IMG/VR virus record: IMGVR_UViG_3300022591_000018
Location: 1-47,292 of that record
DNA: 47,292 bases
Reading direction: 5' to 3' (one strand)
From: a virus
Each line of letters begins with the position of its first letter. The first letter of the stretch is position 1. Shown here in pieces: positions 7,458 to 15,314 of this stretch. Position numbers and translations under genes: made by a program. The notes beneath the pieces were generated by a model that saw only the letters and a list, made by a program, of their open reading frames with translations, had not been told where the DNA came from and did no database searches.

Positions 7458-8393
7458 ATGGCAGAAAACAAGGGATTCCAATTCCCAGACGAAGCAGATG
7501 AAGTAGATGAAAACGACAAGATTGATGATATTCAGATCGAGTTAGTTGATGACACTCCTGCGTCTGACAAAGATAAAGAACCATTACCAAAAGAAGTCAA
7601 AGAAGATCTGTATAACGATGAGCTGGAAGACTATTCCACCAAAGTTAAAAACAAACTTCTGAAGATGAAAAAGCTCGCTCATGACGAAAGACGTGAGAAA
7701 GAAGCAGCTTTGCGTGAGCAAAATGAAGCTATTGCGCTCGCCCAAGCGGTAATGGAAGAGAATAAATCTCTCAAAAACCGCATTAACGATACAGAAAAGA
7801 ACACTCTAGCCTCTATCCAACGTGCCGTAGAGTTGGAAATGGAAGCAGCAGAGCGTCAGTATCGTGATGCTTTTGAGTCCGGTGATACTGAAAAGATCAT
7901 GGAAGCTCAAAAACAACTCAACAATGCGTCAATTAAACAAGACAAGGTAAAGAATTTTAGACCTGCCCCTTTACAAATTGATACACCTGTTGTAAAAACT
8001 AATCATCAGGTGGCACAACAGCCTCAAGTTGACCCTACCGCAGTGGATTGGCAGTCTCGCAATTCATGGTTTGGTGATGATGAGGAAATGACTGCTCTTG
8101 CTTTAGCTTCTCATGAGAAGTTAAAGAAAGAAGGAGTTGCTGTGTCATCGAAAGAGTACTACAGACGGATTGATGAGTCAGTCCGTAAACGCTTCCCAGA
8201 GAAATTTGAGAGCGACACTGAAGATGATCAGAAGCCTGAAAGGGCTACCAAGCAAAGCGTGGTGGTTGCACCCGCTACAAGAAGTACAGCGCCCAAGAAG
8301 CTTCGCCTTACTACATCCCAGATGAGTATCGCTAAGAAACTTGGATTGACACCTGAGCAATATGCTCAAGCAGTATTAAAAATGGATGCTTAA
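7458..8393 (+). CDS. Scaffold protein
   Basis: A 311-residue, highly charged protein lies between portal and major capsid, the normal scaffold position. The N-terminus is very acidic (DEADEVDENDKIDD), the middle is a long coiled coil (about residues 60-165), and the C-terminus is basic (APKKLRLTTSQMSIAKKLG) with a helix-loop-helix end, as in scaffolds that bind the capsid protein by a positive C-terminal hook. A ribosome binding site (AAGGAG) precedes the ATG. The call rests on composition and order. Confidence 0.75.
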   Translation: MAENKGFQFPDEADEVDENDKIDDIQIELVDDTPASDKDKEPLPKEVKEDLYNDELEDYSTKVKNKLLKMKKLAHDERREKEAALREQNEAIALAQAVMEENKSLKNRINDTEKNTLASIQRAVELEMEAAERQYRDAFESGDTEKIMEAQKQLNNASIKQDKVKNFRPAPLQIDTPVVKTNHQVAQQPQVDPTAVDWQSRNSWFGDDEEMTALALASHEKLKKEGVAVSSKEYYRRIDESVRKRFPEKFESDTEDDQKPERATKQSVVVAPATRSTAPKKLRLTTSQMSIAKKLGLTPEQYAQAVLKMDA

Positions 8394-8397
8394 TAAA

Positions 8398-8847
8398 ATG
8401 GCTGAAAACAGATTACCCCGTGAATTGAATACCCGTAACCAAGTGGAGCGAGTCAAACAGTGGACTCCACCTGAGCTGCTTCCTGAACCAGATAAGCAAC
8501 CCGGATATTCTTACAGATGGATTCGTGTCTCAATGTTAGACAAGGCTGACCCCCGTAACTTATCTGCAAAGGTTCGTGAAGGCTGGGAGCCAGTAAAACT
8601 TGAGGAACAACCAAAGTTTCGACTGTTAATTGATCCAAATAGTCGCTTTAAGGACGAAATTGAGATTGGTGGATTATTGCTTTGCAAGACTCCGACTGAG
8701 CTGGTTCAACAACGTAATGCTTATTACAACGAAGAAACCCGCAAACAGACGGAAGCTGTAGACAATAATTTAATGCGCCAAAGTGACCCACGGATGCCAA
8801 TCTTTAGTGAACGGAAATCTACAAGTAGCTTTGGAAAAGGCAGTTAA
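8398..8847 (+). CDS. Putative head-associated virion protein, 149 aa
   Basis: The product carries YSYRWIRVSMLDKADPRN followed by a WEPVK stretch, a pattern I associate with a small conserved protein near the capsid genes of related phages. It may be a head completion or minor capsid component. Two starts in frame are possible (8386 and 8398); neither has a clear binding site. I chose 8398 because it follows the scaffold stop rather than overlapping it. Confidence 0.6.
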   Translation: MAENRLPRELNTRNQVERVKQWTPPELLPEPDKQPGYSYRWIRVSMLDKADPRNLSAKVREGWEPVKLEEQPKFRLLIDPNSRFKDEIEIGGLLLCKTPTELVQQRNAYYNEETRKQTEAVDNNLMRQSDPRMPIFSERKSTSSFGKGS

Positions 8848-8870
8848 TTTAATTAATTTTAGGAGTTTAT

Positions 8871-9689
8871 ATGGCTTATCCTACAGTATCTGCGCCATAC
8901 GGCTATAAACCAGTCAATCTGATTGGTGGACAGCCTTACGCTGGTTCTACTCGTAATCTTCCGATTGCGTATAACCAGTCTGGCGCTATTTATTATGGTG
9001 ACCCTGTTGTTATTACTTCAGGCTTTGCAGTACTTCCATCTTTGCCAGTTAACAGCACTAACGTGATTGTTGGCTACTTTGCTGGTTGTTATTACACAAG
9101 TCCGACTACTAAACAGCGTCTTTATTCACAATACTATCCCGGCTCAGTAACTGCTGGTGACATCACAGCTATCGTTGTGGATGATCCAGATGTTGTACTG
9201 AAAGCGGCTGTTACTACTACTGCTGGTGGTACTACTATTGGTTCAGCTTCATTGTTGACCGTTGGTGGTAACTTGGTTGGTGGTACACAAACTGGTTCAG
9301 CTTCTAATGGTGATTCAGCTTTGTCAGTGGTTGGATCTTCTGCTGCTGGTGCAACAACTGCTGGCTTCCGTGTCTTGAACCTCGTTCCTGATACTCAAGT
9401 TGTTTACAGCGGCACTTACGTTTCTGGTACAGGCACAACTTCTTTGGTTGTTTCTGGACTTGCTGTTGGCACATACTTGCCAATCGGTACAGACGTATTT
9501 AACGTAGTAAATGGTCAGTTGCAGTTCACAGGTTCTTCCTTGACAGCCGCTTCCACAATCGTAGCTGGTAACAATACTTTGACAGTAACAGCGTCAACTG
9601 CAACCGTTGCTGGCACTTTGGCTTTAGTTCAGACACCAGAAGTTTTGGTTAAGACTAACTTTGGCTGCCACCGTTACAACTTAGCTTAA
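8871..9689 (+). CDS. Capsid decoration-type structural protein, 272 aa
   Basis: A strong site (TAGGAG) precedes the ATG. The N-terminus (APYGYKPVNLIGGQPYAGS) is a conserved signature of a protein found just upstream of the major capsid gene in related phages. The rest is rich in Gly, Thr, Ser and Val in alternating patterns, so a beta-rich surface or decoration protein is likely. Residues about 120-260 look like repeated beta-strand units (TTTAGGTTIGSASL, GGTQTGSASNGDS), probably an Ig-like insertion. The decoration role is inferred. Confidence 0.65.
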   Translation: MAYPTVSAPYGYKPVNLIGGQPYAGSTRNLPIAYNQSGAIYYGDPVVITSGFAVLPSLPVNSTNVIVGYFAGCYYTSPTTKQRLYSQYYPGSVTAGDITAIVVDDPDVVLKAAVTTTAGGTTIGSASLLTVGGNLVGGTQTGSASNGDSALSVVGSSAAGATTAGFRVLNLVPDTQVVYSGTYVSGTGTTSLVVSGLAVGTYLPIGTDVFNVVNGQLQFTGSSLTAASTIVAGNNTLTVTASTATVAGTLALVQTPEVLVKTNFGCHRYNLA

Positions 9690-9704
9690 TTAGGAGAATT
9701 TTAA

Positions 9705-10616
9705 ATGGCTATTTCTCGTGCACAACTCTTAAAAGAGCTATTACCGGGTTTGAATGCTTTGTTTGGTCTTGAATATGCTCGCTATGGCGAAGAACATAAA
9801 GAGATCTACGAAACAGAAACTTCTGAGCGTTCTTTTGAAGAAGAAACAAAACTGTCAGGTTTCTCTGCTGCTCCTGTTAAAAACGAAGGCTCTGCCATCG
9901 CTTATGACAATGCACAAGAAGCATGGACAGCTCGCTACAACCACGAAACTATCGCCCTCGGCTTTAGCTTGACTGAAGAAGCAATCGAAGATAACCTCTA
10001 CGATTCTTTGTCAGCTCGCTACACCAAAGGCTTGGCTCGTGCTATGGCTTATACCAAGCAGGTTAAAGCTGCTGCTGTATTGAACAACGGTTTCAACGCT
10101 GCTTTCCCGGGTGGTGATGGTGTTGCTCTTTTCAGTACTGCTCACCCATTGGTTAACGGTGGTTCAAACAGTAACACTCCATCTACCGCTGCCGACTTGA
10201 ATGAAACATCATTGGAAAATGCTGTTATTCAAATCGCTGCTTGGACTGATGAACGTGGTCTGTTGATCGCTGCTAAACCTAAGAAACTCATCGTTCCACC
10301 AGCATTGCAATTCGTTGCAACTCGTTTGTTGGAAACTGAGCTTCGTGTTGGTACTACCGATAACGACATCAACGCTATCAAAAACAACGGTTCTATTCCT
10401 GATGGTTACACAATTAACCACTTCTTGACTGATAACAACGGTTGGTTCTTGACTACTGATGTACCTAACGGTATGAAGCACTTTGTTCGTACTCCTTTGA
10501 GCAACTCAATGGACGGTGACTTTGACACTGGTAACGTTCGTTACAAATCTCGTGAGCGTTATAGCTTCGGCTATTCTGATCCACTAGGTATGTACGGATC
10601 TCCGGGTGCTAACTAA
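9705..10616 (+). CDS. Major capsid protein
   Basis: This 303-residue protein is the best candidate for the shell subunit. It follows scaffold and decoration genes, has a strong site (TAGGAG) and ends at a strong terminator. Segments SERSFEEETKLSGFSAAPVK, ALGFSLTEEAIEDNLYD and KPKKLIVPPALQFVATRLL resemble HK97-fold capsid proteins of the Mu gpT-like type. Codon use is more uniform than in neighbours (many GCT, GGT, AAC), as expected of a highly expressed gene. No prohead protease gene is visible in the window, so maturation by cleavage is not indicated. Confidence 0.9.
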   Translation: MAISRAQLLKELLPGLNALFGLEYARYGEEHKEIYETETSERSFEEETKLSGFSAAPVKNEGSAIAYDNAQEAWTARYNHETIALGFSLTEEAIEDNLYDSLSARYTKGLARAMAYTKQVKAAAVLNNGFNAAFPGGDGVALFSTAHPLVNGGSNSNTPSTAADLNETSLENAVIQIAAWTDERGLLIAAKPKKLIVPPALQFVATRLLETELRVGTTDNDINAIKNNGSIPDGYTINHFLTDNNGWFLTTDVPNGMKHFVRTPLSNSMDGDFDTGNVRYKSRERYSFGYSDPLGMYGSPGAN

Positions 10617-10631
10617 GCACTAGCAATATGG

Positions 10632-10662
10632 AAAACCCTACCTTAAAAAAGTAGGGTTTTTT
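10632..10662 (+). terminator. Intrinsic terminator after the major capsid gene
   Basis: A ten-base stem (AAAACCCTAC / GTAGGGTTTT) with a nine-base loop is followed by more T residues. It separates the packaging/head transcript from the virion-protein genes downstream. Confidence 0.88.
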
Positions 10663-10674
10663 CTTATTTATCCC

Positions 10675-10702
10675 TTGCATAAAGCTTGGAAAGTAGTAAG
10701 AT
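10675..10702 (+). promoter_or_regulatory. Possible sigma-70-type promoter
   Basis: TTGCAT (10675-10680) and TAAGAT (10697-10702) are separated by 16 bases and lie just after the capsid terminator. Both boxes match the consensus only in part, so this is a weak call supported mainly by position. Confidence 0.3.
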
Positions 10703-10710
10703 TATTGAAA

Positions 10711-10782
10711 CCGGGAGAATCCGGCTTATTAGATTGCCCCGGCAAGCGCATACAAGACTAATGAGCTTATCTTTGTATGGAG
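10711..10782 (+). ncRNA. Structured 5' leader between capsid and next virion gene
   Basis: Three inverted repeats follow each other in about 70 untranslated bases: CCGG/CCGG (10711-10714 and 10721-10724), TTGCC/GGCAA (10734-10738 and 10741-10745), and CATACAA/TTGTATG (10749-10755 and 10773-10779). The last arm abuts the GGAG ribosome binding site (10779-10782) of the gene at 10790, so folding could control its translation. I do not recognise an Rfam family. Confidence 0.4.
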
Positions 10783-10789
10783 AAATATT

Positions 10790-11281
10790 ATGGGTTTAGC
10801 TACACATTTAGGTCCTTGGCTACTCGGAACCGTTAAAAATACTACTGGTTCTACTGCTGGAACAATTCGCAATATGGGTGCAACAACAGTTGCCCAATCT
10901 ATTCCTGTAGCGTATACAGATGTAACTGCTGGAACTTATGCTTTTACTTTGCCCGCTGGTGCACAGATTCTTGATGCACAGTTCAATACAACTACAGCTT
11001 ATGCTACTACTACCCCTACTTATGCTTTGTTTGTAAATGGTACAGCCATTAATACAGCAGCTAACGGTAGCGTATTTACAAATACAGGTATTGTTAACAT
11101 TTTGCTAGGCAATAACAACGCTGCCGGAGCAGCATTGTGCGCTAACGTAGGTTCTAGCGATGCTTTAATTACATTTACACAAGCTAACGTAACAGCTACC
11201 TCTGGTGCTGGCGTGTTAACTGTACGTTATGTAGTTAAACAAAGTGACGGTACTTATACTCCTACATCATTTACAGCTTAA
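10790..11281 (+). CDS. Virion structural protein, 163 aa
   Basis: The N-terminus GLATHLGPWLLGTVKNTTG is a recurrent start among structural proteins in related phages. The rest is Ala/Thr/Asn-rich with alternating hydrophobic residues, likely a beta-sandwich (TYAFTLPAGAQILDAQF, TYALFVNGTAINTA). It is flanked by terminators on both sides and preceded by a structured leader, so it forms its own transcription unit. Its strong isolation suggests high expression, perhaps as a capsid decoration protein. Confidence 0.6.
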   Translation: MGLATHLGPWLLGTVKNTTGSTAGTIRNMGATTVAQSIPVAYTDVTAGTYAFTLPAGAQILDAQFNTTTAYATTTPTYALFVNGTAINTAANGSVFTNTGIVNILLGNNNAAGAALCANVGSSDALITFTQANVTATSGAGVLTVRYVVKQSDGTYTPTSFTA

Positions 11282-11290
11282 TTAATCTTC

Positions 11291-11319
11291 GGGGGTAGTA
11301 CAAACCCTACCTCCTTTTT
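11291..11319 (+). terminator. Intrinsic terminator
   Basis: An eight-base stem (GGGGGTAG / CTACCTCC, one G-U pair) with an eight-base loop precedes a run of five T. It follows the gene ending at 11281. Confidence 0.8.
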
Positions 11320-11337
11320 AACTTTAGGAGATTAATT

Positions 11338-11625
11338 ATGACGATGCAATATGACGTAAAGTCGGCTTATGCTGGAACATTTCCAGTACAGCTATTTACT
11401 GGTAGAACTCGCTTAAAGTCTATTGTCTTTATTGGCAATGGTACTGGAGCAACTTTTACTATCTATGATGGTACAGATACTTCTGCAAACATCATTTATC
11501 AATTTAAGTATTCAACGGAAGTGCAACCATTTCAAGTATTGATTCCCGGTGAAGGAATTCTTTGCCAAAATGGTATCTATGTAGTAGGAACAACTCTTTC
11601 TGCTCTCACTATTACTTATGGCTAA
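11338..11625 (+). CDS. Small virion protein, 95 aa
   Basis: A ribosome binding site (TAGGAG) precedes the ATG. The product is beta-rich (TRLKSIVFIGNGTGATFTIY) and ends TITYG. Its sequence is like small capsid-surface proteins of related phages. The stop lies inside the next gene (eight-base overlap). Confidence 0.55.
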   Translation: MTMQYDVKSAYAGTFPVQLFTGRTRLKSIVFIGNGTGATFTIYDGTDTSANIIYQFKYSTEVQPFQVLIPGEGILCQNGIYVVGTTLSALTITYG

Positions 11626-11872
11626 GAAAACTCCTTCTCTCTCTGTTGGTAGAGGCGAAAAGCTTTCAGTCTCAAAAGGGGCTGGTCTTACCGCTAAGGG
11701 AAGGGCTAAGTACAACAAAGCTACCGGATCTAACCTAAAGGCTCCACAGCCTGAAGGTGGCGCTCGCAAGAAGTCTTTTTGCGCCCGTATGTCTGGTATG
11801 CCCGGTCCGATGAAAGATGAGAATGGTAAACCAACTCGCAAAGCAGCAAGCTTAAAAAGATGGAAGTGTTAG
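11618..11872 (+). CDS. DUF6321-like small basic protein
   Basis: This 84-residue, Lys/Arg-rich protein matches a phage family I remember as DUF6321: GAGLTAKGRAKYNKATGSNL, then PQPEGGARKKSFCARM, GPMKDENGKPTRKA and a terminal LKRWKC. The basic character suggests nucleic acid or virion binding; the function is not known. It ends in a Cys, as do two downstream genes. It overlaps its upstream neighbour by eight bases. Confidence 0.65.
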   Translation: MAKKTPSLSVGRGEKLSVSKGAGLTAKGRAKYNKATGSNLKAPQPEGGARKKSFCARMSGMPGPMKDENGKPTRKAASLKRWKC

Positions 11873-11874
11873 GA

Positions 11875-12117
11875 ATGGAACTAACTTTTTGGAATATTCT
11901 ATTGTCTGCTGGCGTTGCTGGTCTTGGCTATGTGTTAAAAGATAAATCAGACGAATTAAAACGTATTGATATTCTTTTAAACAAAACTCGTGAAGAGATT
12001 GCTAAGGAGTATGTTACAAAAGTAGACGTTCATTTAGACATTAACAGAGTTCTAGATCGTTTAGATCGTATGGAACAGAAGCTAGATACTGTAATTAAAG
12101 AGAACAGAAATGCCTAG
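11875..12117 (+). CDS. Small membrane protein with coiled coil
   Basis: The product has one membrane segment (TFWNILLSAGVAGLGYVL) followed by a charged coiled coil (VHLDINRVLDRLDRMEQKLD). I chose the ATG at 11875, where the MELTFW start matches related proteins as I recall them; an ATG at 11860 is also in frame. It is likely a membrane-associated accessory protein, perhaps in lysis timing or ejection, which is inference. Its end overlaps the next gene. Confidence 0.55.
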   Translation: MELTFWNILLSAGVAGLGYVLKDKSDELKRIDILLNKTREEIAKEYVTKVDVHLDINRVLDRLDRMEQKLDTVIKENRNA

Positions 12118-13015
12118 TACATCTAAAAAACAACATAATTTTATGGAAGCTATTGCCCATTCTTCAGCTTTTGCTAAGAAGGCTGGAGTTCCAATGTCAG
12201 TTGGTAAAGATTTTATTACTGCGGATAAAGGCAAAAAATTTAAAGGTGGTGGTATGGCACATCCAGATATAAAAGAAGACAAGAAATTAATTAAACGTGC
12301 GTTTAAGATGCACGATGAGCAAGAGCATCAAGGTAAACACACTAACTTAAACAAATTGAAAAAGGGCGGTCTCGCTATGAAAAAAACATTTAAAGATATG
12401 GAAAAAAATGAAGTGGAATTCATGCGTAAAAAAGGCGCTCCATCTTCTATGATTAAACATGAGAAGAAAGAAATGTCTGAAGAAAAAGGTGAACCAATGT
12501 GCGGTGGTGGCAAGGTTAAGAAAATGGCTGCTGGTGGTAAAGCCAAGATTGATCCTAAAGTAGTAGCCTCTTTAAACTCTCAGGCTGCTCGTGGACCTGC
12601 TGCTCCAACTCCTACTATGCCAATGACTGCTCCTCCTGTAGCACGTCCTCCTATGGCTGCTGTTAATCCAGCCCGTCCTCCAATGGCTCCTGCTCCTGTT
12701 CGCCCTCCTATGGCTCCAATGCCAATGAAAAAAGGTGGCAAAGTTAAAGAGACTATGGGTCCAAGAACTATGGCTAAAGATGTAGAAAAAGGCTCTAACA
12801 AACTGTTGAAGTTTGGTGAGTCTGCTGTTCAGAAACGTGGTCATACTAAAGGTATGGAAGAGCGTGGCTATAAGGTAGAGAAGATCCAAGGTGGCGCTAA
12901 AGGTGGTAAAGGCGTATACGGTGCTAAACCAATCAAGATGGCTGCTGGTGGCTCTACTTCTAGCCGTGGTGATGGTATTGCTCAACGTGGTAGAACTAAG
13001 ACTAAGTACTGCTAA
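12110..13015 (+). CDS. Basic Gly-Gly-motif virion-associated protein, 301 aa
   Basis: The N-terminal domain (KKQHNFMEAIAHSSAFAKKA, then SVGKDF) is a conserved small basic module of phage proteins. Several Gly-Gly motifs follow (KKGGLAM, GGGKVKKMAAGGKAK, KKGGKVK), then a Pro-rich linker with three RPPMA repeats (about 179-202). The C-terminus is SRGDGIAQRGRTKTKYC. The end motif DGIA-x-(R/K)-G-(R/K)-T and the terminal Cys recur in the next gene. It may be a DNA-packing or ejected protein; the function is not established. Confidence 0.6.
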   Translation: MPSTSKKQHNFMEAIAHSSAFAKKAGVPMSVGKDFITADKGKKFKGGGMAHPDIKEDKKLIKRAFKMHDEQEHQGKHTNLNKLKKGGLAMKKTFKDMEKNEVEFMRKKGAPSSMIKHEKKEMSEEKGEPMCGGGKVKKMAAGGKAKIDPKVVASLNSQAARGPAAPTPTMPMTAPPVARPPMAAVNPARPPMAPAPVRPPMAPMPMKKGGKVKETMGPRTMAKDVEKGSNKLLKFGESAVQKRGHTKGMEERGYKVEKIQGGAKGGKGVYGAKPIKMAAGGSTSSRGDGIAQRGRTKTKYC

Positions 13016-13017
13016 TC

Positions 13018-13326
13018 ATGCCAAAAGAACTTCCACAAGAGTTGACAGACCGTATTGCTCGTGAAGAGAATGAGGCTGATACTGCCGCTATGGATAAGTA
13101 CATTGTTAATCCAGTAAAGCGTGGCGCTAAATCTCTTTATGAGAATGTGGTTGGTACTGAAGAACAGAACCGTAAAGGTCAAGAAATGCTTGATAAACAA
13201 GCTAGAGAAGGTTCTGGCTTGGCTAAAGCTCTTGGTGGTAAAGGTATGAAGTCAGGTGGTATGACTGCTTCTAAACGTGCCGATGGTATTGCTATTAAGG
13301 GTAAAACCCGTGGAAAGATCTGCTGA
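13018..13326 (+). CDS. Small virion-associated protein with DGIA C-terminal motif
   Basis: This 102-residue protein has a charged N-terminus, a GGKGMKSGG segment and a C-terminus RADGIAIKGKTRGKIC that closely resembles the end of the preceding protein. The shared tail and terminal Cys suggest a common binding partner or assembly signal. Function unknown. Confidence 0.6.
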   Translation: MPKELPQELTDRIAREENEADTAAMDKYIVNPVKRGAKSLYENVVGTEEQNRKGQEMLDKQAREGSGLAKALGGKGMKSGGMTASKRADGIAIKGKTRGKIC

Positions 13327-13328
13327 TC

Positions 13329-13586
13329 ATGCGTCCAAGTAGAGGAATGGGAGCGATACTACCGTCTAAGATGGGTAGAGGCGTTACTAAAGCTCGTAGG
13401 GACAATACAGACTTTACAGAGTATGCTGAAGGCGGTCAGGTATGGGATAAGCCTCGCCCTAAAAAGCTAGGTACTCCTAAGAAGTTATCTGCCAAAAAGA
13501 AAGCATCGGCTAAGTCAATGGCTAAAGCTGCTGGCAGACCATATCCTAACTTAGTAGATAACATGAGAGCAGCAAAAGGAAAATAA
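13329..13586 (+). CDS. Small basic protein with YAEGG motif, 85 aa
   Basis: The N-terminus RPSRGMGAILPSKM and the middle TEYAEGGQVWDKPRPKK belong to a small conserved phage protein I have seen next to head-tail connector genes. It is very Lys-rich and likely binds nucleic acid or acidic virion surfaces. Its stop overlaps the next start (TAATG). Confidence 0.55.
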   Translation: MRPSRGMGAILPSKMGRGVTKARRDNTDFTEYAEGGQVWDKPRPKKLGTPKKLSAKKKASAKSMAKAAGRPYPNLVDNMRAAKGK

Positions 13587-13762
13587 TGGCTACTAAAAAC
13601 TGGATTAAAGAAGCGATTAAAAAGCCCGGTGCGCTTCGTAAAGAGCTAGGCGTAAAGGCTGGCAAGACAATCCCCGCCAAGAAGCTTGCAGTGGCTGCTA
13701 AGAAGCCCGGTAAGCTAGGGCAACGTGCTCGTCTCGCTGAGACACTCAAAGGACTTAAATGA
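13586..13762 (+). CDS. Small basic protein, 58 aa
   Basis: This short frame starts in a TAATG overlap and ends in an ATGA overlap with the adaptor gene. It encodes the recurring pattern WIKEAIKKPGALRKELGVKA, then IPAKKLAVAA and LGQRARLAETLKGLK. The same pattern occurs widely in phage genomes as a very small, basic, helical protein of unknown function. Confidence 0.75.
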   Translation: MATKNWIKEAIKKPGALRKELGVKAGKTIPAKKLAVAAKKPGKLGQRARLAETLKGLK

Positions 13763-14670
13763 CAACTACTGGCGTTCAGTCGTTTAATCTACCATTTACG
13801 GACATAGCTGAAGAAGCCTATGAGAGATGTGGCGTAGAAATGCGTACTGGATATCAGTTGCGTACAGCCAGACGCAGCTTGAATTTGCTAACTATTGAGT
13901 GGGCAAACCGAGGCATTAACCTTTGGACAATCGAACAGATTGAGATCCCGTTAGTTACTGGTCAAGTTACTTATGCTTTGCCAATAGATACCATTGATCT
14001 TTTGGATACCGTGGTTCGTAACGGAACTGGTCAGAATCAGATTGACATCAACATTACTCGTATCTCCGAGACTATGTACATCACGATCCCGAATAAGCTC
14101 GCCCAAGGCAGACCTATTCAGGTATGGGTAAATCGTCAAACTGGCGAATCTAACCCTACATCGGTGACTCTAGTAGGCGATATCTCCGCTACAGATACGA
14201 CAATCACTGTAAGCTCTACAGTTCCATTGGCAAGTAATGGCTACGTTCAGATTGGTTCTGAAGTCATTTACTACAACACAGTATCAGGCAATCAGCTTCA
14301 GTTATGCTCCCGTGGACAAGCTAATACAACAGCTACACTCCACCTTTCAGGTGCAACTTTATCTGTTCCAAACCTGCCTTCCATCAATGTCTGGCCCACC
14401 CCGAACTCCGGTGGTAACTATACATTCGTGGCGTACCGCTTAAGAAGAATTCAAGATGCTGGATCTGGTACTCAGACTCAGGATATTCCTTTCCGTTTCC
14501 TTCCTCCAATGATTGCTGGCTTGGCATATTACTTATCCCAGAAAGTTCCTGAAGCTGCTGGTCGAATTGATATGCTTAAGTCTTCTTATGAGGAACAATG
14601 GACGTTCGCTTCTCAGGAGGACCGTGAAAAAGCTTCTCTGAGATTAGCTCCTAGACAGATGTTCTGGTAA
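13759..14670 (+). CDS. Head-tail adaptor (gp4-like)
   Basis: The 303-residue product resembles the first adaptor ring below the portal. The helical core appears in ARRSLNLLTIEWANRGINLW and in the C-terminal LPPMIAGLAYYLSQKVPE with RLAPRQMFW. A beta domain is inserted at about residues 135-205 (TSVTLVGDISATDTTITVSS, then NGYVQIGSEVIYY), so this adaptor may carry an outer beta-sandwich. It is coupled to its neighbours by ATGA and TAATG overlaps. Confidence 0.75.
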   Translation: MTTTGVQSFNLPFTDIAEEAYERCGVEMRTGYQLRTARRSLNLLTIEWANRGINLWTIEQIEIPLVTGQVTYALPIDTIDLLDTVVRNGTGQNQIDINITRISETMYITIPNKLAQGRPIQVWVNRQTGESNPTSVTLVGDISATDTTITVSSTVPLASNGYVQIGSEVIYYNTVSGNQLQLCSRGQANTTATLHLSGATLSVPNLPSINVWPTPNSGGNYTFVAYRLRRIQDAGSGTQTQDIPFRFLPPMIAGLAYYLSQKVPEAAGRIDMLKSSYEEQWTFASQEDREKASLRLAPRQMFW

Positions 14671-15098
14671 TGGCTACACAGTATGCTTCAGGTAAGTATT
14701 CAATTGCTGAGTGCGATAGGTGCGGTCAGCGGTATAAGCTTAAGGAATTAAAGAAGGAAATCATCAAGACTAAGCTGTTTCAGATCAAGGTCTGCCCAGA
14801 ATGCTGGGATCCTGATCAGCCTCAGTTATCTCTTGGGCTTTACCCGGTTTATGATCCACAAGCAGTACGGGAGCCTAGACCAGATACTAGTTATGTTGTT
14901 TCAGGACCTAGCGGCTTGCAGATTAGTAACCAATCTAACAATACCGTGAGATCTGATGGATATAGCGGTGATGGTAGTAGGCAATTTCAGTGGGGGTTTA
15001 ATCCTGTAGGCGGTTCTAGTCAAAGCGATGCTGGTTTGACACCTAATGATTTAACCTTGAATTTTATAGTTAGCAATGTAACAATATCAGTAACTTAA
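14670..15098 (+). CDS. Zinc-ribbon virion protein, 142 aa
   Basis: Two CxxC pairs (CDRCGQRYKLKEL and VCPECWDPDQPQLSLG) make a zinc ribbon in the first 55 residues; the rest is Ser/Gly/Asn-rich and ends in beta-like segments. The CDRCG...CPECWDPD pattern is familiar from structural proteins encoded beside adaptor genes in related phages. A role in stabilising the head-tail junction is inferred from location. Confidence 0.65.
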   Translation: MATQYASGKYSIAECDRCGQRYKLKELKKEIIKTKLFQIKVCPECWDPDQPQLSLGLYPVYDPQAVREPRPDTSYVVSGPSGLQISNQSNNTVRSDGYSGDGSRQFQWGFNPVGGSSQSDAGLTPNDLTLNFIVSNVTISVT

Positions 15099-15108
15099 GG
15101 AGTCTCAA

Positions 15109-15312
15109 ATGACATTCAAAAAAGGTGCAGACGGCATCACTAAAACAGGCAAAACTAAGGGTACAAACCTTGGTGATACAGGTCCAACAGTCGGTATCCA
15201 AAGTGGCAAAGGCTCTAAAGGCGCTTCTACGGTTACTTCTCTTAAGATGAAACAAGTGGGTCGCAATATGGCTCGTGCGATGAATCAAAAATCTGGAAGC
15301 AGAGGTCGTTAA
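15109..15312 (+). CDS. Small basic Gly-rich protein, 67 aa
   Basis: An AAGGAG site precedes the ATG. The N-terminus KKGADGITKTGKTKGTNL is similar to the DGIA tail of the proteins ending at 13015 and 13326, here at the N-terminus. The rest is basic and Ser/Gly-rich. Function unknown. Confidence 0.55.
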   Translation: MTFKKGADGITKTGKTKGTNLGDTGPTVGIQSGKGSKGASTVTSLKMKQVGRNMARAMNQKSGSRGR

Positions 15313-15314
15313 TC

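Noticed and set aside
12572-12985. Minus-strand frames opposite the Pro-rich basic virion gene
   Set aside because: They are Ser/Arg/His-rich reverse readings of a biased gene and lack start signals.
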